This document shows, in pieces, positions 47,370 through 56,773 of a stretch of 64,000 nucleotides of DNA. Numbering within the stretch: position 1 is the first letter of the stretch; every line of letters begins with the position of its first letter. The notes beneath the pieces were generated by a model. It searched no databases and had not been told where the DNA came from. It saw only the letters and a list, made by a program, of their open reading frames with translations. The stretch spans positions 1,054,001 through 1,118,000 of the forward strand of contig OZ220472.1 of the NCBI GenBank assembly GCA_965115995.1, in the 5' to 3' direction. The position numbers and the translations under genes were made by a program. This DNA is from Poriferisodalis sp026713105. GTDB lineage: Bacteria; Actinomycetota; Acidimicrobiia; Acidimicrobiales; Poriferisodalaceae.

Positions 47370-49658
47370 TCAGTTTGAGGGTTCATTCGGCTCGCCGGCT
47401 GGGGTGACAATCGCCCCCGATGCGATGAGTTCGTTCCAGCGGTTGTCGAGTCCCATGTCGGCGATGACTGACTGGCCGTCGACTCCGGGGGTGAACACCG
47501 GCGGGCCCGATCGAACGCTCGCAGTTGTGAGTCGAGGCATCGCACCGACACTCAGCCGATCGCCTCCGAGGTCCACGAGCAGCCCGCGTTGCCAAGCGAC
47601 AGGGTCGCGCAGGATTTCTGATGGTGCCACGACGACGTGGGCGGCGCCGCCTGCGCTGATGATCCGCTCGCACCAGGTTGCGGCATCGACGCCAGCGATC
47701 CGTTCGGCGATGGCCTCCGCATTGTCCGCATCGACGTCGTTGAGTCCGTCGATACCTCCCAATCTGTCAGCTAGCTGATCGGCAGCGACAACGAGCCAGG
47801 TGTCCGCTGCGCGATAGAGACGATGCAGCGGTCCCCACCCGGTCGCGTCCTGGCCATGGGGTGGCTCGGGTTCAATCCCGTCTCGCTGCGAGGACAGCAT
47901 CGATGGGGTCTGGAGGAACGTCGCTGTGTGCGCGAGCGAAGCGGTCACCTCTTGGCCGGCGTGACCGTTGAGCCGTGCGTACAGCGCGAGGAGCGCGCCG
48001 AAGGCAGCCAGGTGGCCGCTGCCGATGTCAGAGATCGGGAAGGTCTTCATCGACGGCACGCCGTCGGCGTTGCGCCACTTGCTCTGGATTCCCGTCACCG
48101 CCTGACCGAGCTCCTCGCGGCCGCGCCACTTCGCCCGGCGTCCAGTCGGGCCAAATGCATTGACTGACAGGTAGATCGCATTTGGACGAGAGCGGTGCAC
48201 ATCGCTCGGGCCGATCCCGAGCCGGTCCGCCACCCCGAGGGCGAAGTTCTGCAGCACCACGTCAGACCTTGCGAGCAGCCGATCGATCACCTGCCTCGAG
48301 GCGGGGGCTTTGAGGTCGAGCAGTATCGAGCGTTTGCCTGCATTGACCCAGGTGTGGGCCATGATTGCGGTGTCGGCGGTGTTGTTGATCTTGACCACGT
48401 CGGCGCCGTACTCAGCCAGCACGCGACCAGCGGTAGGCCCAGCAAGCACCTGGGTGAAGTCGACGACGCGAATGCCGTCGAGCGGCAAGTCATCGCCGTT
48501 CGCGCCGGCCCGGGCTGGGGGGGCATCGGGCACTCTGTCCGGCCGGCCAGACGTCGCCGGGGCGGGCGAATCCGAGCGCGGTCGCGGTCGCAGCGGTGTT
48601 CCGGTCAGGACGACGGGCTGCCCGAGTTGACGAGTGGTTCCCAAACGCGGGTCGACGATCTCGACGATCGCCTTGCTCTCGAATGCGTGATCGTCGTGCA
48701 GCCATTCTTCGGTTGTCTGGCACAACGCGGCTGGGGCTCCGCTCTCATCATTTATGGTGGTTTCCCACTCCGCTGCTGGTCGCTGGCTGATGAGCTCGGC
48801 GAGGCGTGCGGCAAGTTCGGCGTGCAACTCGGGCTCGGCCAGGAGCCGCTCACGGTCGGCGAGACCGTCTGCGAGCCAGCTCGGGGCGAACGTCTCGATG
48901 AACCACCGGAGATGATGCCCGGCGAACAGGCAGAGGTGGATCCACGCGCCGTCGGAGCCTTGGTAGTGCCCGAGCCCGGCAGGAACCGGGCGTTGGAACC
49001 CCGGTGCTGCGACGTCGTGGCGCATCTGGAGCTCGGTCCCGAAGATGTCAAAGGCCACGTCGTACAGCGGTACGTCGACGACCGCACCCTGCCCTGTTCG
49101 CCTGCGGGCAATGAGGGCCGCGACTGCGGCGTGGGCAGCGATGAGGGCGGCGTAGGTGGACAGCAGCGGCGTCGCAGTGAAGACGGGAATGTCGTTGATC
49201 GGCGGAGCACCGGGGGAGACGCTCACCGGGCGGTAGATCGATGTCGCTGCCGAAATCACACTTTCCCAGCCCGGCATCGCCGCTCGTTCGTCATGCCGTG
49301 CGAAACCCGGGATCCGGGCATACACAATGCTCGGATTCAGCGCTCGAGCCGTCTCGGGCCCCAAGCCGAGACGTTCCATCACCCCCGGGCGGAAGTTCTC
49401 GATGAGTACATCGGAGGTGGCGATCACGTCCAGAGCGCGATGGACGTCCTTCTCGTTCTTCAGGTCGAGCGCGACACGTTGCTTACCCCGCTGCAGGATG
49501 GCCTGTGCATTGGTGTCCCACAGCGGACCTCCGGGCCGCTCGACCTCGATGACCTCCGCTCCGGCGTCAGCCATGAGCATCCCCATGAGTGGGCCGGGCA
49601 GGTAGTGGCCGAAGTCGACGACTCTCAACCCAGCGAGTGCACCTTCGGTCGCCGCCAT
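47370..49658 (-). CDS. Tandem (double-domain) CaiB/BaiF CoA-transferase with degenerate N-terminal half
   Basis: 762 residues. Domain 1 starts LAGLRVVDFGHYLPGPLMGM and domain 2, about 395 residues on, LDGIRVVDFTQVLAGPTAGR, joined by an Ala/Pro/Arg-rich linker. Domain 2 keeps the catalytic-type Asp (PISDIGSGHLAAFGALLAL). Domain 1 has Ser there (TPLLSTYAALIAAHAAVA). The same half-loss occurs in the paralogue at 41709-43859, so it predates their divergence or is under selection. It lies in an operon with an LLM gene upstream and YciI and DUF3500 genes downstream. Confidence 0.88.
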   Translation of the reverse strand: MAATEGALAGLRVVDFGHYLPGPLMGMLMADAGAEVIEVERPGGPLWDTNAQAILQRGKQRVALDLKNEKDVHRALDVIATSDVLIENFRPGVMERLGLGPETARALNPSIVYARIPGFARHDERAAMPGWESVISAATSIYRPVSVSPGAPPINDIPVFTATPLLSTYAALIAAHAAVAALIARRRTGQGAVVDVPLYDVAFDIFGTELQMRHDVAAPGFQRPVPAGLGHYQGSDGAWIHLCLFAGHHLRWFIETFAPSWLADGLADRERLLAEPELHAELAARLAELISQRPAAEWETTINDESGAPAALCQTTEEWLHDDHAFESKAIVEIVDPRLGTTRQLGQPVVLTGTPLRPRPRSDSPAPATSGRPDRVPDAPPARAGANGDDLPLDGIRVVDFTQVLAGPTAGRVLAEYGADVVKINNTADTAIMAHTWVNAGKRSILLDLKAPASRQVIDRLLARSDVVLQNFALGVADRLGIGPSDVHRSRPNAIYLSVNAFGPTGRRAKWRGREELGQAVTGIQSKWRNADGVPSMKTFPISDIGSGHLAAFGALLALYARLNGHAGQEVTASLAHTATFLQTPSMLSSQRDGIEPEPPHGQDATGWGPLHRLYRAADTWLVVAADQLADRLGGIDGLNDVDADNAEAIAERIAGVDAATWCERIISAGGAAHVVVAPSEILRDPVAWQRGLLVDLGGDRLSVGAMPRLTTASVRSGPPVFTPGVDGQSVIADMGLDNRWNELIASGAIVTPAGEPNEPSN

Positions 49659-49748
49659 GCGCTCGTCCCCTGCGTTATGCCGTGAAGAGTCGAATGGCCG
49701 CGTCGGCGGGCCGTGGATTCACCCAGGGATGTCGCGACGTGAACCCCA

Positions 49749-50765
49749 TCACGACGCCGCCAGCTCGACCAGTGCGGGTGCCACTTCGGCGGCGAACAGA
49801 CGCATCGCACGGTGGACCTCTGGGGTGCGCATACCGGCATGGCGGAATGCCAGGGCCAGCTCGGTATTGCGGCCCATCGTGCCGTTCACGAATGGCGTCA
49901 GACCCGCAATGACGTCCTGCGGCGTCCCGACCGAGGCTGACCAGAAGCCGGCGTTGCCCTCCCGGATCATCCGCGGGGTGATCGGTTCGTTGCCCGGGAG
50001 TTCGCCGTTGAGTTCACGGCGGAGGTGGTAGAAGTTGACGAAGTACTCAAGGCCTGCGGCCGACTCTTCCCACGCTCGTTCGACGCTGTCAGAAATGTGC
50101 AACATCTGCATGGAGGCGACTTGGATCGTCGCCGGGTCATGCCCGGCGGCTTCGAGTGCTGCGTCCCAGCCCATGTTGAACGGACCGATGAAGTTGAATC
50201 CGCGCCTGGCAGCTCGGCGCTGATTCTGCGGTGCCATCGCCGATGACCAAACCGGAATCGGATCCTGAACTGGCTTGGTCGTGAAGGTCATGTCGGGGAT
50301 GTCGTAGTACTTGCCTTCGTGGGAGAACATTCCCTCGGAGGCCAGCGCCTCCATGATCCAGTCGATGGACTCCCACATCCGTCCGCTCATCTCAGATGGG
50401 TTGACGCCGAAGGTGCGGAACTCCTCGTACTGCGATCCGGGACCGATGCCGAAGTCGAATCGGCCCCGGCTCAAGATGTCGCAGGTGGCGACGTCTTCGG
50501 CCACCCGAATGGGGTCATGGAACGGGAGCAGCTTGACACACGTGCCCACCCGCAGATGCTCGGTTCGTGCTGCAACCGCTGTGCAGAGCTGGATCGGTGA
50601 TCCTGTCCACTGGCACGGGCGGAAGTGGTGCTCTCCGTACCACGACCGCACAAAGCCCAGCTCCTCCGCGAGCTCTGCGTCGCTGATGTAATCCGCGTAA
50701 ACGTCTGCTTCGGCGTATGCATCGTCGGGATGGTTGCGAACTGCGTTCAGCAGCGAAAACTGCAT
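49749..50765 (-). CDS. LLM-class flavin-dependent monooxygenase
   Basis: 338 residues from ATG 50765 (MQFSLLNAVRNHPDDAYAEA). Luciferase-like barrel: AELAEELGFVRSWYGEHHF, VGTCVKLLPFHDPIRVAEDV, GRFDFGIGPGSQYEEFRTFG and PIPVWSSAMAPQNQRRAARRG. It is the first gene of the minus-strand operon that continues through the tandem CoA-transferase to DUF3500, and divergent from the Liv-type transporter. It probably oxygenates the same substrate class as the LLM enzyme at 39761. Confidence 0.85.
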   Translation of the reverse strand: MQFSLLNAVRNHPDDAYAEADVYADYISDAELAEELGFVRSWYGEHHFRPCQWTGSPIQLCTAVAARTEHLRVGTCVKLLPFHDPIRVAEDVATCDILSRGRFDFGIGPGSQYEEFRTFGVNPSEMSGRMWESIDWIMEALASEGMFSHEGKYYDIPDMTFTTKPVQDPIPVWSSAMAPQNQRRAARRGFNFIGPFNMGWDAALEAAGHDPATIQVASMQMLHISDSVERAWEESAAGLEYFVNFYHLRRELNGELPGNEPITPRMIREGNAGFWSASVGTPQDVIAGLTPFVNGTMGRNTELALAFRHAGMRTPEVHRAMRLFAAEVAPALVELAAS

Positions 50766-50857
50766 CGGTCTTGCTCCGGAGGTAATGCCCTCACGATGGG
50801 CATGCTGTGATTGCTGAATCGGCCGGCTCTCGCGCCGTCGGTGCTTGTCGTCACTGC

Positions 50858-50903
50858 TTGTATACAACAGAATTGTTGACGAACACAATAGAGTCTGTAT
50901 TTG
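50858..50903 (+). promoter_or_regulatory. Promoter/operator region of the Liv-type transporter operon
   Basis: A perfect 10-bp palindrome TTGTATACAA (50858-50867) is followed by a -35 TTGACG (50876-50881), a 16-bp spacer and a weak -10 TATTTG (50898-50903). The ATG at 50909 lies 5 bp further on, so the message may be leaderless. PaaX (54548) or GntR (58328) is a candidate regulator. Confidence 0.4.
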
Positions 50904-50908
50904 TACCG

Positions 50909-53077
50909 ATGTTGAAGTTGTCACGAGCGCCGACATCCTCGGCTCGCACAGCGACCGGGACTGCTGTGTCGAGACTGCGATCCCAGGCGCGTCCTGCGAT
51001 CGTGATCCTTCTGGGCGCGGGGATCCTGGTTGGCGTCACGGTGGCCCGCTGGGCTGGGCACACCGTTAGCGCTGTCACGCTGTCGAACGCTGTGATCGCT
51101 GGGATCACACTCGGGGCGATCTACTCGCTTGCAGGCGTGGGACTGGTCGTGACCTACACGACCAGCGGGATTTTCAACTTCGCACAGGGCGCAATCGGAA
51201 TGTTGATGGCGTACTTGTTCTGGCAGTTCTCGGAAGGCTGGGGATTGCCTCGTGCCGTCGTATTGGTGCTCGTAGTTCTCGTGATTGCACCGCTGTTCGG
51301 CTTCTTTCTGGATCGTTTCGCGTTCTCACGGGCGGCCCAGAGCACGCTGGTGGTGCAGCTGATGGCGACCGTCGCGCTGATGGTCTTCCTCATGGGAATC
51401 GCTGCGTGGATCTGGGACCCGACCGAGATTCGAACGGTTCCATTCTTTTTCGGCACGTCTGGCTTCCGTATCGGCAACACGTTCGTGCTGTGGCATCGTG
51501 CGATCACCATCGCGCTCGGTGTGGCGATCGCCATTGCGCTCAGAGTCGTGCTCCATCGCAGCAGGATCGGCCTAGCGATGAGGGCCGTCGTCGACAACCG
51601 CGAGCTCGCCGCCCTGCATGGCGCCCGCCCGGCGCGGGCCTCGGCAATCGCGTGGGCCATCGGCTCGTCACTGGCAGCGCTCGCAGGCATTCTGATTGCA
51701 CCGGAGATCAACATGGGCGTCGACATATTGACGCTATTGATCATCAACGCGTTCGCGGCGGCGATCATCGGGCGACTGCGGAGTCTTCCCTTGACCGTCG
51801 CAGGAGGGCTGTTGATCGGTCTGCTGACCTCGTTCACTCTCGGCTTCCTCGACACGACGGGAAGGTGGGCAAACGTCCCGCAAGCGATCCCGACGATTGT
51901 GCTGTTCATCGCTCTGCTCGCGCTCCCAGCCGCTCCGCTCGTTGTCGGTCGCGTGCAAGCCCGGATCCATGCGAGAGTCCCGGCAATCTGGGAAGCCGTC
52001 GTGGGCGGCGCCGTGATCTTCGTGGCGATGTGGCTGGTCTCGGGATGGCTTGGCGTCACGACCGTAAACCGTCTCACGTCGGGTCTTGTGATCGCCTTGC
52101 TGCTCGCACCACTGGTGCCGCTGATCGGCTGGGCCGGGCAGGTAGCACTGGCTCCTCTCGCATTCGGCGGACTTGGTGCTTTCGCAGTGGTTGAGTTCGG
52201 TGTCAATGGGAGTTGGCTGGGCCTGTTGTTCGCGGCGTTGATCGCCATCCCGTTCGCCGTTGCGATCGGTCTGCCGGCGCTTCGTCTTCAGGGTCTCTAC
52301 CTCGCGCTCGCGACCGTCGCATTTGCACGCGGCGTCGAACTGCTGTTCTTCGGCCAGCCCGACATCCTCGGCAACCGGACCGAGGTGGTCCAGCGCCCTG
52401 AGCTGTTCGGTATGTCGTTCGACTCCTCACGGGGTTTCTTGTTGCTGGTTTCCGTCGTGTTTGCGTTGTATGCGGTCGTGCTCATAGCGCTGCGTCGCAG
52501 CACGCTTGGACGGCAGCTCATCGCCTTGCGTGACAGCGAGGCCGCCTGTACGACCATCGGGCTTGACGTGCGCCGGATCAAGCTCATGGTCTTCGTCGTC
52601 GCTGGCTGCATGAGCGCAGTTGCCGGTGGGTTGCTCGCGATGCAACGCGGCACTCCTACTGCTACCGACTTCTCGATGTTCGGCGGGATCACGCTGGTGC
52701 TCTATCTGGTCTTGGGTGGCGTGACGCTGATTTCAGGCGCGCTGTTCGCTGGGTGGATGCAGTTCGTCATCGCCGCCGTGAACGCTGCATGGCGCGGCGC
52801 CTTCATCAGTGCGCTCGGCCGGATCGCGCCCGGTGGGCTTGCCGCAATGGTGAGCCAGAACCCCAACGGGATCGCCGGGGAGATTGCGAAGGGATGGGCC
52901 CCGCGCCTGCCGTGGCGAGCAGATGCTCGCGTCGCGGCTGCGCAAGCGCGGCGGCGCGCGCGGGGAGTGGATCCGAAGCTGCTCGGCGTCACCGAACCGT
53001 TCACTGACGAGGAAGTACGTCGCATCGACAAGCGGCTCGGAGTGCCTCCCGATCTGCGAAGGTTTGCCGAAGCATGA
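50909..53077 (+). CDS. Fused branched-chain-type ABC permease (LivH-LivM in one chain)
   Basis: 722 residues from ATG 50909 (MLKLSRAPTSSARTATG); an upstream reading to 50807 lacks support. The N-terminal half is LivH-like (AGITLGAIYSLAGVGLVVTY, NFAQGAIGMLMAYLFW, GLAMRAVVDNRELAALHGA). The C-terminal half is LivM-like (LQGLYLALATVAFARGVELL, STLGRQLIALRDSEAACTTI, LYLVLGGVTLISGALFAGWM). Both halves are polytopic. The fusion makes a single-chain transmembrane domain. It is coupled to the fused ATPase by a 4-bp overlap. Confidence 0.9.
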   Translation: MLKLSRAPTSSARTATGTAVSRLRSQARPAIVILLGAGILVGVTVARWAGHTVSAVTLSNAVIAGITLGAIYSLAGVGLVVTYTTSGIFNFAQGAIGMLMAYLFWQFSEGWGLPRAVVLVLVVLVIAPLFGFFLDRFAFSRAAQSTLVVQLMATVALMVFLMGIAAWIWDPTEIRTVPFFFGTSGFRIGNTFVLWHRAITIALGVAIAIALRVVLHRSRIGLAMRAVVDNRELAALHGARPARASAIAWAIGSSLAALAGILIAPEINMGVDILTLLIINAFAAAIIGRLRSLPLTVAGGLLIGLLTSFTLGFLDTTGRWANVPQAIPTIVLFIALLALPAAPLVVGRVQARIHARVPAIWEAVVGGAVIFVAMWLVSGWLGVTTVNRLTSGLVIALLLAPLVPLIGWAGQVALAPLAFGGLGAFAVVEFGVNGSWLGLLFAALIAIPFAVAIGLPALRLQGLYLALATVAFARGVELLFFGQPDILGNRTEVVQRPELFGMSFDSSRGFLLLVSVVFALYAVVLIALRRSTLGRQLIALRDSEAACTTIGLDVRRIKLMVFVVAGCMSAVAGGLLAMQRGTPTATDFSMFGGITLVLYLVLGGVTLISGALFAGWMQFVIAAVNAAWRGAFISALGRIAPGGLAAMVSQNPNGIAGEIAKGWAPRLPWRADARVAAAQARRRARGVDPKLLGVTEPFTDEEVRRIDKRLGVPPDLRRFAEA

Positions 53078-54558
53078 GCATCGTCGAAGCAGCGCACGTC
53101 AGCGTTCGTTTTGGAGGGTTGTTGGCGCTCGACGACGTCTCGCTCGCCATCGAGCCTGGTGAAGTGACGGGTCTGATTGGCCCGAACGGTGCGGGCAAGA
53201 CGACGCTCTTCAACGTCATGACCGGGCTTCAGCAACCGGCCACGGGTCGGGTCTCCCTCGAAGGCCGGGATGTGACCCGGACTCCCGCGCACCGGCGCGC
53301 CAGGCTCGGAATCGCCCGCACGTTCCAGCGACTCGAGGTTTTCGATTCCCTGACCGTTCGTGAGAACGTCGCTGTCGCCGCGGAGGCCCACCGACGCCGC
53401 GAGGCATCTGGAGATGTTGACGTCGAAGGCATCCTGGATGTGGTTGGACTGAGCGATGTCGCCGACACGAACGTCGACCTCCTGCCGACCGGGCTAGCGC
53501 GCCTGGTTGAGCTTGCGCGCGCCTTGGCGACCAGCCCCAAGGTGTTGCTGTGCGATGAGTGCTCCTCGGGTCTGACCGACGACGAAACCAAGGTTGTCGC
53601 CCATGTCGTGCGTCGCGCTGCCGACCAAGGCGTGGCGGTGCTCTTGGTCGAGCACGACATGCCCTTTGTGATGTCAACATGCGACACGATCCACGTCCTC
53701 GATCTCGGCCGCAGGATTGCGCACGGGACACCGGCCGAGGTCCAGGCGAACGAGCGCGTCCGCGAGGCATATCTCGGAAGCGAGAAACCCGCGACCCTGG
53801 TCGCCGCCGACCGCCGCGTCCGGGCGCCAACGGCGAACGAGATCACCCCAGCGGTCCAACTCACGCACGTCCGGGCTGGGTACGGAAACATCGACGTCAT
53901 CCGAGATCTCGACCTGTCGGTCGCGCCGGGCGAGATATTCGCGCTGCTCGGTCCGAACGGTGCAGGGAAATCCACGACCTTGAAGGTCATCAACGGTCAA
54001 GTTCGTCCCAGCGCGGGCGATGTCCGCCTCTGCGGGCATTCCACAGTCGGCATGTCGGTGGACGCCTTGGCGCGCGCCGGTCTGTGCACCGTGCCAGAGG
54101 GTCGGGGTATCTCTCCCAATTTGACGGTCGACGACAATCTCCGAATGTCGACGCATTCGGGCATAGCTCTGGCCGAAATACGTGATCGAGCATTCGCACA
54201 GTTCCCGGTGCTGGGCGAGCGTCGTAAGCAGGTCGCAGGCACCCTCTCAGGCGGGGAGCAGCAGATGCTTGCGTTGGCCCGGGCGATCGTCACGGAGCCG
54301 GCTGTGCTTGTCATTGACGAATTGTCAATGGGGCTCGGACCACTGATCGTCGCCGAACTGTACGAAGTGGTCGCCGAGGTCGCGGAGACGCATCAGATGT
54401 CGACCATCATCGTCGAGCAGTTCGCCCACGATGTTCTCGGGATTGCCTCCCGGGCAGGCGTGATGCTGCACGGCAGAATGGTGTCTGTGGGAAACCCCGT
54501 CGACGTGGCATCGGAACTGACATCCATCTACCTGGCGACCGGCATCGATGAGAGCTGA
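53074..54558 (+). CDS. Fused branched-chain-type ABC ATPase (LivG-LivF in one chain)
   Basis: 494 residues with two nucleotide-binding domains. NBD1 (about 1-245): Walker A GPNGAGKTT, signature replaced by LPTGLARLVELARAL, Walker B VLLCDE, switch His in LLVEHD. NBD2 (about 265-490): Walker A GPNGAGKST, signature LSGGEQQML, Walker B VLVIDE, and Gln rather than His in IIVEQF, as usual for LivF. It powers uptake of the ligand bound by the lipoprotein at 56774. It overlaps the PaaX gene by 11 bp. Confidence 0.92.
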   Translation: MSIVEAAHVSVRFGGLLALDDVSLAIEPGEVTGLIGPNGAGKTTLFNVMTGLQQPATGRVSLEGRDVTRTPAHRRARLGIARTFQRLEVFDSLTVRENVAVAAEAHRRREASGDVDVEGILDVVGLSDVADTNVDLLPTGLARLVELARALATSPKVLLCDECSSGLTDDETKVVAHVVRRAADQGVAVLLVEHDMPFVMSTCDTIHVLDLGRRIAHGTPAEVQANERVREAYLGSEKPATLVAADRRVRAPTANEITPAVQLTHVRAGYGNIDVIRDLDLSVAPGEIFALLGPNGAGKSTTLKVINGQVRPSAGDVRLCGHSTVGMSVDALARAGLCTVPEGRGISPNLTVDDNLRMSTHSGIALAEIRDRAFAQFPVLGERRKQVAGTLSGGEQQMLALARAIVTEPAVLVIDELSMGLGPLIVAELYEVVAEVAETHQMSTIIVEQFAHDVLGIASRAGVMLHGRMVSVGNPVDVASELTSIYLATGIDES

Positions 54559-55450
54559 TCGCGACATCGGTCTTCCCCGATCGCAGGCGGGTGCGAGCCC
54601 GCAACATCTCATCGTGTCGCTGCTCGGCGGCTACCGGTACGGAAATGAAGCAGAGCTTCCCTCGGCCGCCCTCGTCGCACTCACCGAGGACTTCGGGGTC
54701 AGCGCAACCAGTGCGCGCGCCGCATTGAGTCGATTGGCCCGCCGTGGCCTCCTCGAATCGTCCAAGCGGGGGAGGAACACGTTCTACCGCTTGACATCTG
54801 ACGCGGCCGACGTCTTGATGGATGATCTCGAGAGGACGATGCGCCTCGGACTCGACGTACGTCCCTGGGATGGTTCGTGGACCGTAGTCATGTTCTCATT
54901 GCCCGAGGATCGACGCGATGTGCGTCATCTGCTTCGGACGAACCTTCGCTGGCGGGGCTTCGCGCCGCTGTTCGACGGCGCGTGGGTTTCGCCGCGGGCT
55001 GAAGTGGCCGAGACACGAGCAATCCTCGACGATCTGGGAATCGACAGCTTCGCGGTCTTGGAATCGAGGATCCTCGATTCCGCGGGCGAGGGCGACCCGC
55101 TCGCCGCATGGGACTTGACTTCGCTTGCCCAGTCTTACAAGTTGTTCAGCGCCGAATTCGCCAGAGTGGGCGAGCGCGTGTCCCAGGGAGATGTCAGCGC
55201 CGCAGAGGCGCTGGTACTGCGGGGCCGCGTGCTGGATGCATGGAGCGAGTACCTGGCACTCGATCCGGACCTGCCGGTTGATGCTCTTCCCCCAGGTTGG
55301 CCACGAGACGAAGCCCGTCAGACATTCGCCGAGGTCTACGACGGCCTCGGTCCGCTTGCGGCCTTGCGATTCGAACAGGTCGTGGCGCAGTACGCACCCG
55401 ATCTCGGACGACCCATGTACTTCACGACCTCCGACGAACGCTTGCGATGA
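54548..55450 (+). CDS. PaaX-family transcriptional regulator
   Basis: 300 residues. N-terminal winged helix (residues 18-80: SPQHLIVSLLGGYRYGNEAE, then SATSARAALSRLARRGLLES). The central and C-terminal PaaX domains include SWTVVMFSLPEDRRDVRHLL, RGFAPLFDGAWVSPR and the helical tail. PaaX repressors respond to an aryl-CoA thioester (phenylacetyl-CoA in the type case). It lies in the transporter operon, so it probably controls uptake and use of an aromatic or related acid. Confidence 0.87.
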   Translation: MRADRDIGLPRSQAGASPQHLIVSLLGGYRYGNEAELPSAALVALTEDFGVSATSARAALSRLARRGLLESSKRGRNTFYRLTSDAADVLMDDLERTMRLGLDVRPWDGSWTVVMFSLPEDRRDVRHLLRTNLRWRGFAPLFDGAWVSPRAEVAETRAILDDLGIDSFAVLESRILDSAGEGDPLAAWDLTSLAQSYKLFSAEFARVGERVSQGDVSAAEALVLRGRVLDAWSEYLALDPDLPVDALPPGWPRDEARQTFAEVYDGLGPLAALRFEQVVAQYAPDLGRPMYFTTSDERLR

Positions 55451-55457
55451 TCGCGAC

Positions 55458-56600
55458 ATGAAGATCACTGATCTTCGCGTCCTCATTCATGAGCGGGAGC
55501 TCCCGCCGGGTGTGTTTCCGAGACCGATCATGCCGATCGGCGTGGTGACTATTTCGACCGACGAAGGGATCGACGGCCACGTCTTTGTGAGCCCTCCCGG
55601 CGTGGATGTAGTGCCGCAGCTGGTGTCAGCAGTCAAGCCGATGCTCATCGGTCGGGATCCACTCGACATCGGGGCGATCTGGCACGAGTTCGCCGCTCGG
55701 TCCCGGATGTTCGATGCGACGGTGCAGGGCTACGTGGACATTGCGCTCTGGGACATTGTCGGAAAAGCGGCCAATTTGCCGGTGCATCGGCTCCTGGGCT
55801 CGGCTCGTTCGACGGTTCCCAGCTACGCCTCATCGTGGGTCCACGCTGACAATGCGACGTACGTCGAAGAGGCCTTGGCCTACCAGGCCGCTGGTTTCCG
55901 GGGCTACAAGCTGCATCCACCGACCCAGCGGCGCCGCATGCCGGTTGGAGGCACGACATCGCCGGTGCCGGTGAGCGAGGACATCGAGACGTGCGAAGAA
56001 GTTCGCGCCGCCGTGGGAGACCAATACCTGCTGATGCTCGACTCGGCGTGGGCGTATTCTCACCGTGAGGCGCTCGATGTCGGCTTCGCCATCGAACGGC
56101 TCGGATACCACTGGTACGAGGATCCTCTGGGCGCTGAGGACATCGACGGCTATGTGCGCCTCAAGCAGCATCTCTCGATCCCCATCGTTGCAACCGAGAT
56201 GACGCTCGGAGGCCTGAGCGCACTGCCGGCGTGGATTGCAGCCCGGGCAACCGACGCGCTGCGAGGCGATGTGGTGACCAAGGGTGGGATCACTGGCATG
56301 ATGAAAATTGCAGCGCTCGCGGAGGCACACCACTTGCCGTGCGAGGTGCATGACGCCTACAACGGCATCGGCAATCTTGCAACTGTCCACGTCGTCATGG
56401 CCGTGCCCCATTGCTCGATGTACGAAGTGCTCGTTCCCCATGCTCCCGGTTCCTATGACCTGGACCATCTCTCGTACGGGCTTGCCGAGCCAATCAATAT
56501 TGATGGTGACGGCCTCGTCCATGCCCCCGCGGGCCCAGGTTTGGGAATCGAGCCTGATTGGGATCTGCTCGGCTCGAAGGTGATTGCTGAGCTCAGCTGA
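55458..56600 (+). CDS. Mandelate racemase/muconate lactonizing enzyme-type (enolase superfamily) protein
   Basis: 380 residues from ATG 55458 (MKITDLRVLIHERELPPGV). Landmarks: base Lys in YKLHPPTQ (KxH), metal ligands in LMLDSAWAYS, WYEDPLGAED and VATEMTLGG, opposite His in CEVHDAYNGIG. The reaction is proton abstraction alpha to a carboxylate on an imported acid; the substrate is unknown. It is paralogous to 27025-28188. It follows PaaX by 7 bp in the transport operon. Confidence 0.85.
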   Translation: MKITDLRVLIHERELPPGVFPRPIMPIGVVTISTDEGIDGHVFVSPPGVDVVPQLVSAVKPMLIGRDPLDIGAIWHEFAARSRMFDATVQGYVDIALWDIVGKAANLPVHRLLGSARSTVPSYASSWVHADNATYVEEALAYQAAGFRGYKLHPPTQRRRMPVGGTTSPVPVSEDIETCEEVRAAVGDQYLLMLDSAWAYSHREALDVGFAIERLGYHWYEDPLGAEDIDGYVRLKQHLSIPIVATEMTLGGLSALPAWIAARATDALRGDVVTKGGITGMMKIAALAEAHHLPCEVHDAYNGIGNLATVHVVMAVPHCSMYEVLVPHAPGSYDLDHLSYGLAEPINIDGDGLVHAPAGPGLGIEPDWDLLGSKVIAELS

Positions 56601-56686
56601 TCGCGGCGGAATTTGAGCGACCGGACAGGCACTCAGATCGTCGATGCTCCGAGCCAAAGCACGACGAAAAACAAGGATCAGAAATA

Positions 56687-56714
56687 TTGACGGAAGACAA
56701 GGATGATGTATAGT
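56687..56714 (+). promoter_or_regulatory. Sigma-70-type promoter of the LivK-like lipoprotein gene
   Basis: -35 TTGACG (56687-56692), a 16-bp spacer, -10 TATAGT (56709-56714), 60 bp upstream of the ATG. ACAAGGAT occurs twice (from 56671 and again in the spacer), a possible direct-repeat regulator site. Confidence 0.6.
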
Positions 56715-56773
56715 GAAAGGCCAGCCGCGTCCATCGTGATTGCTTGATGGACCCATACCAGGGAATGAGTCCA

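Noticed and set aside
47866..47880. tRNA T-arm-like sequence CTCGGGTTCAATCCCG
   Set aside because: It lies inside the conserved coding sequence of the tandem CoA-transferase, and no acceptor or anticodon stem could be fitted around it.
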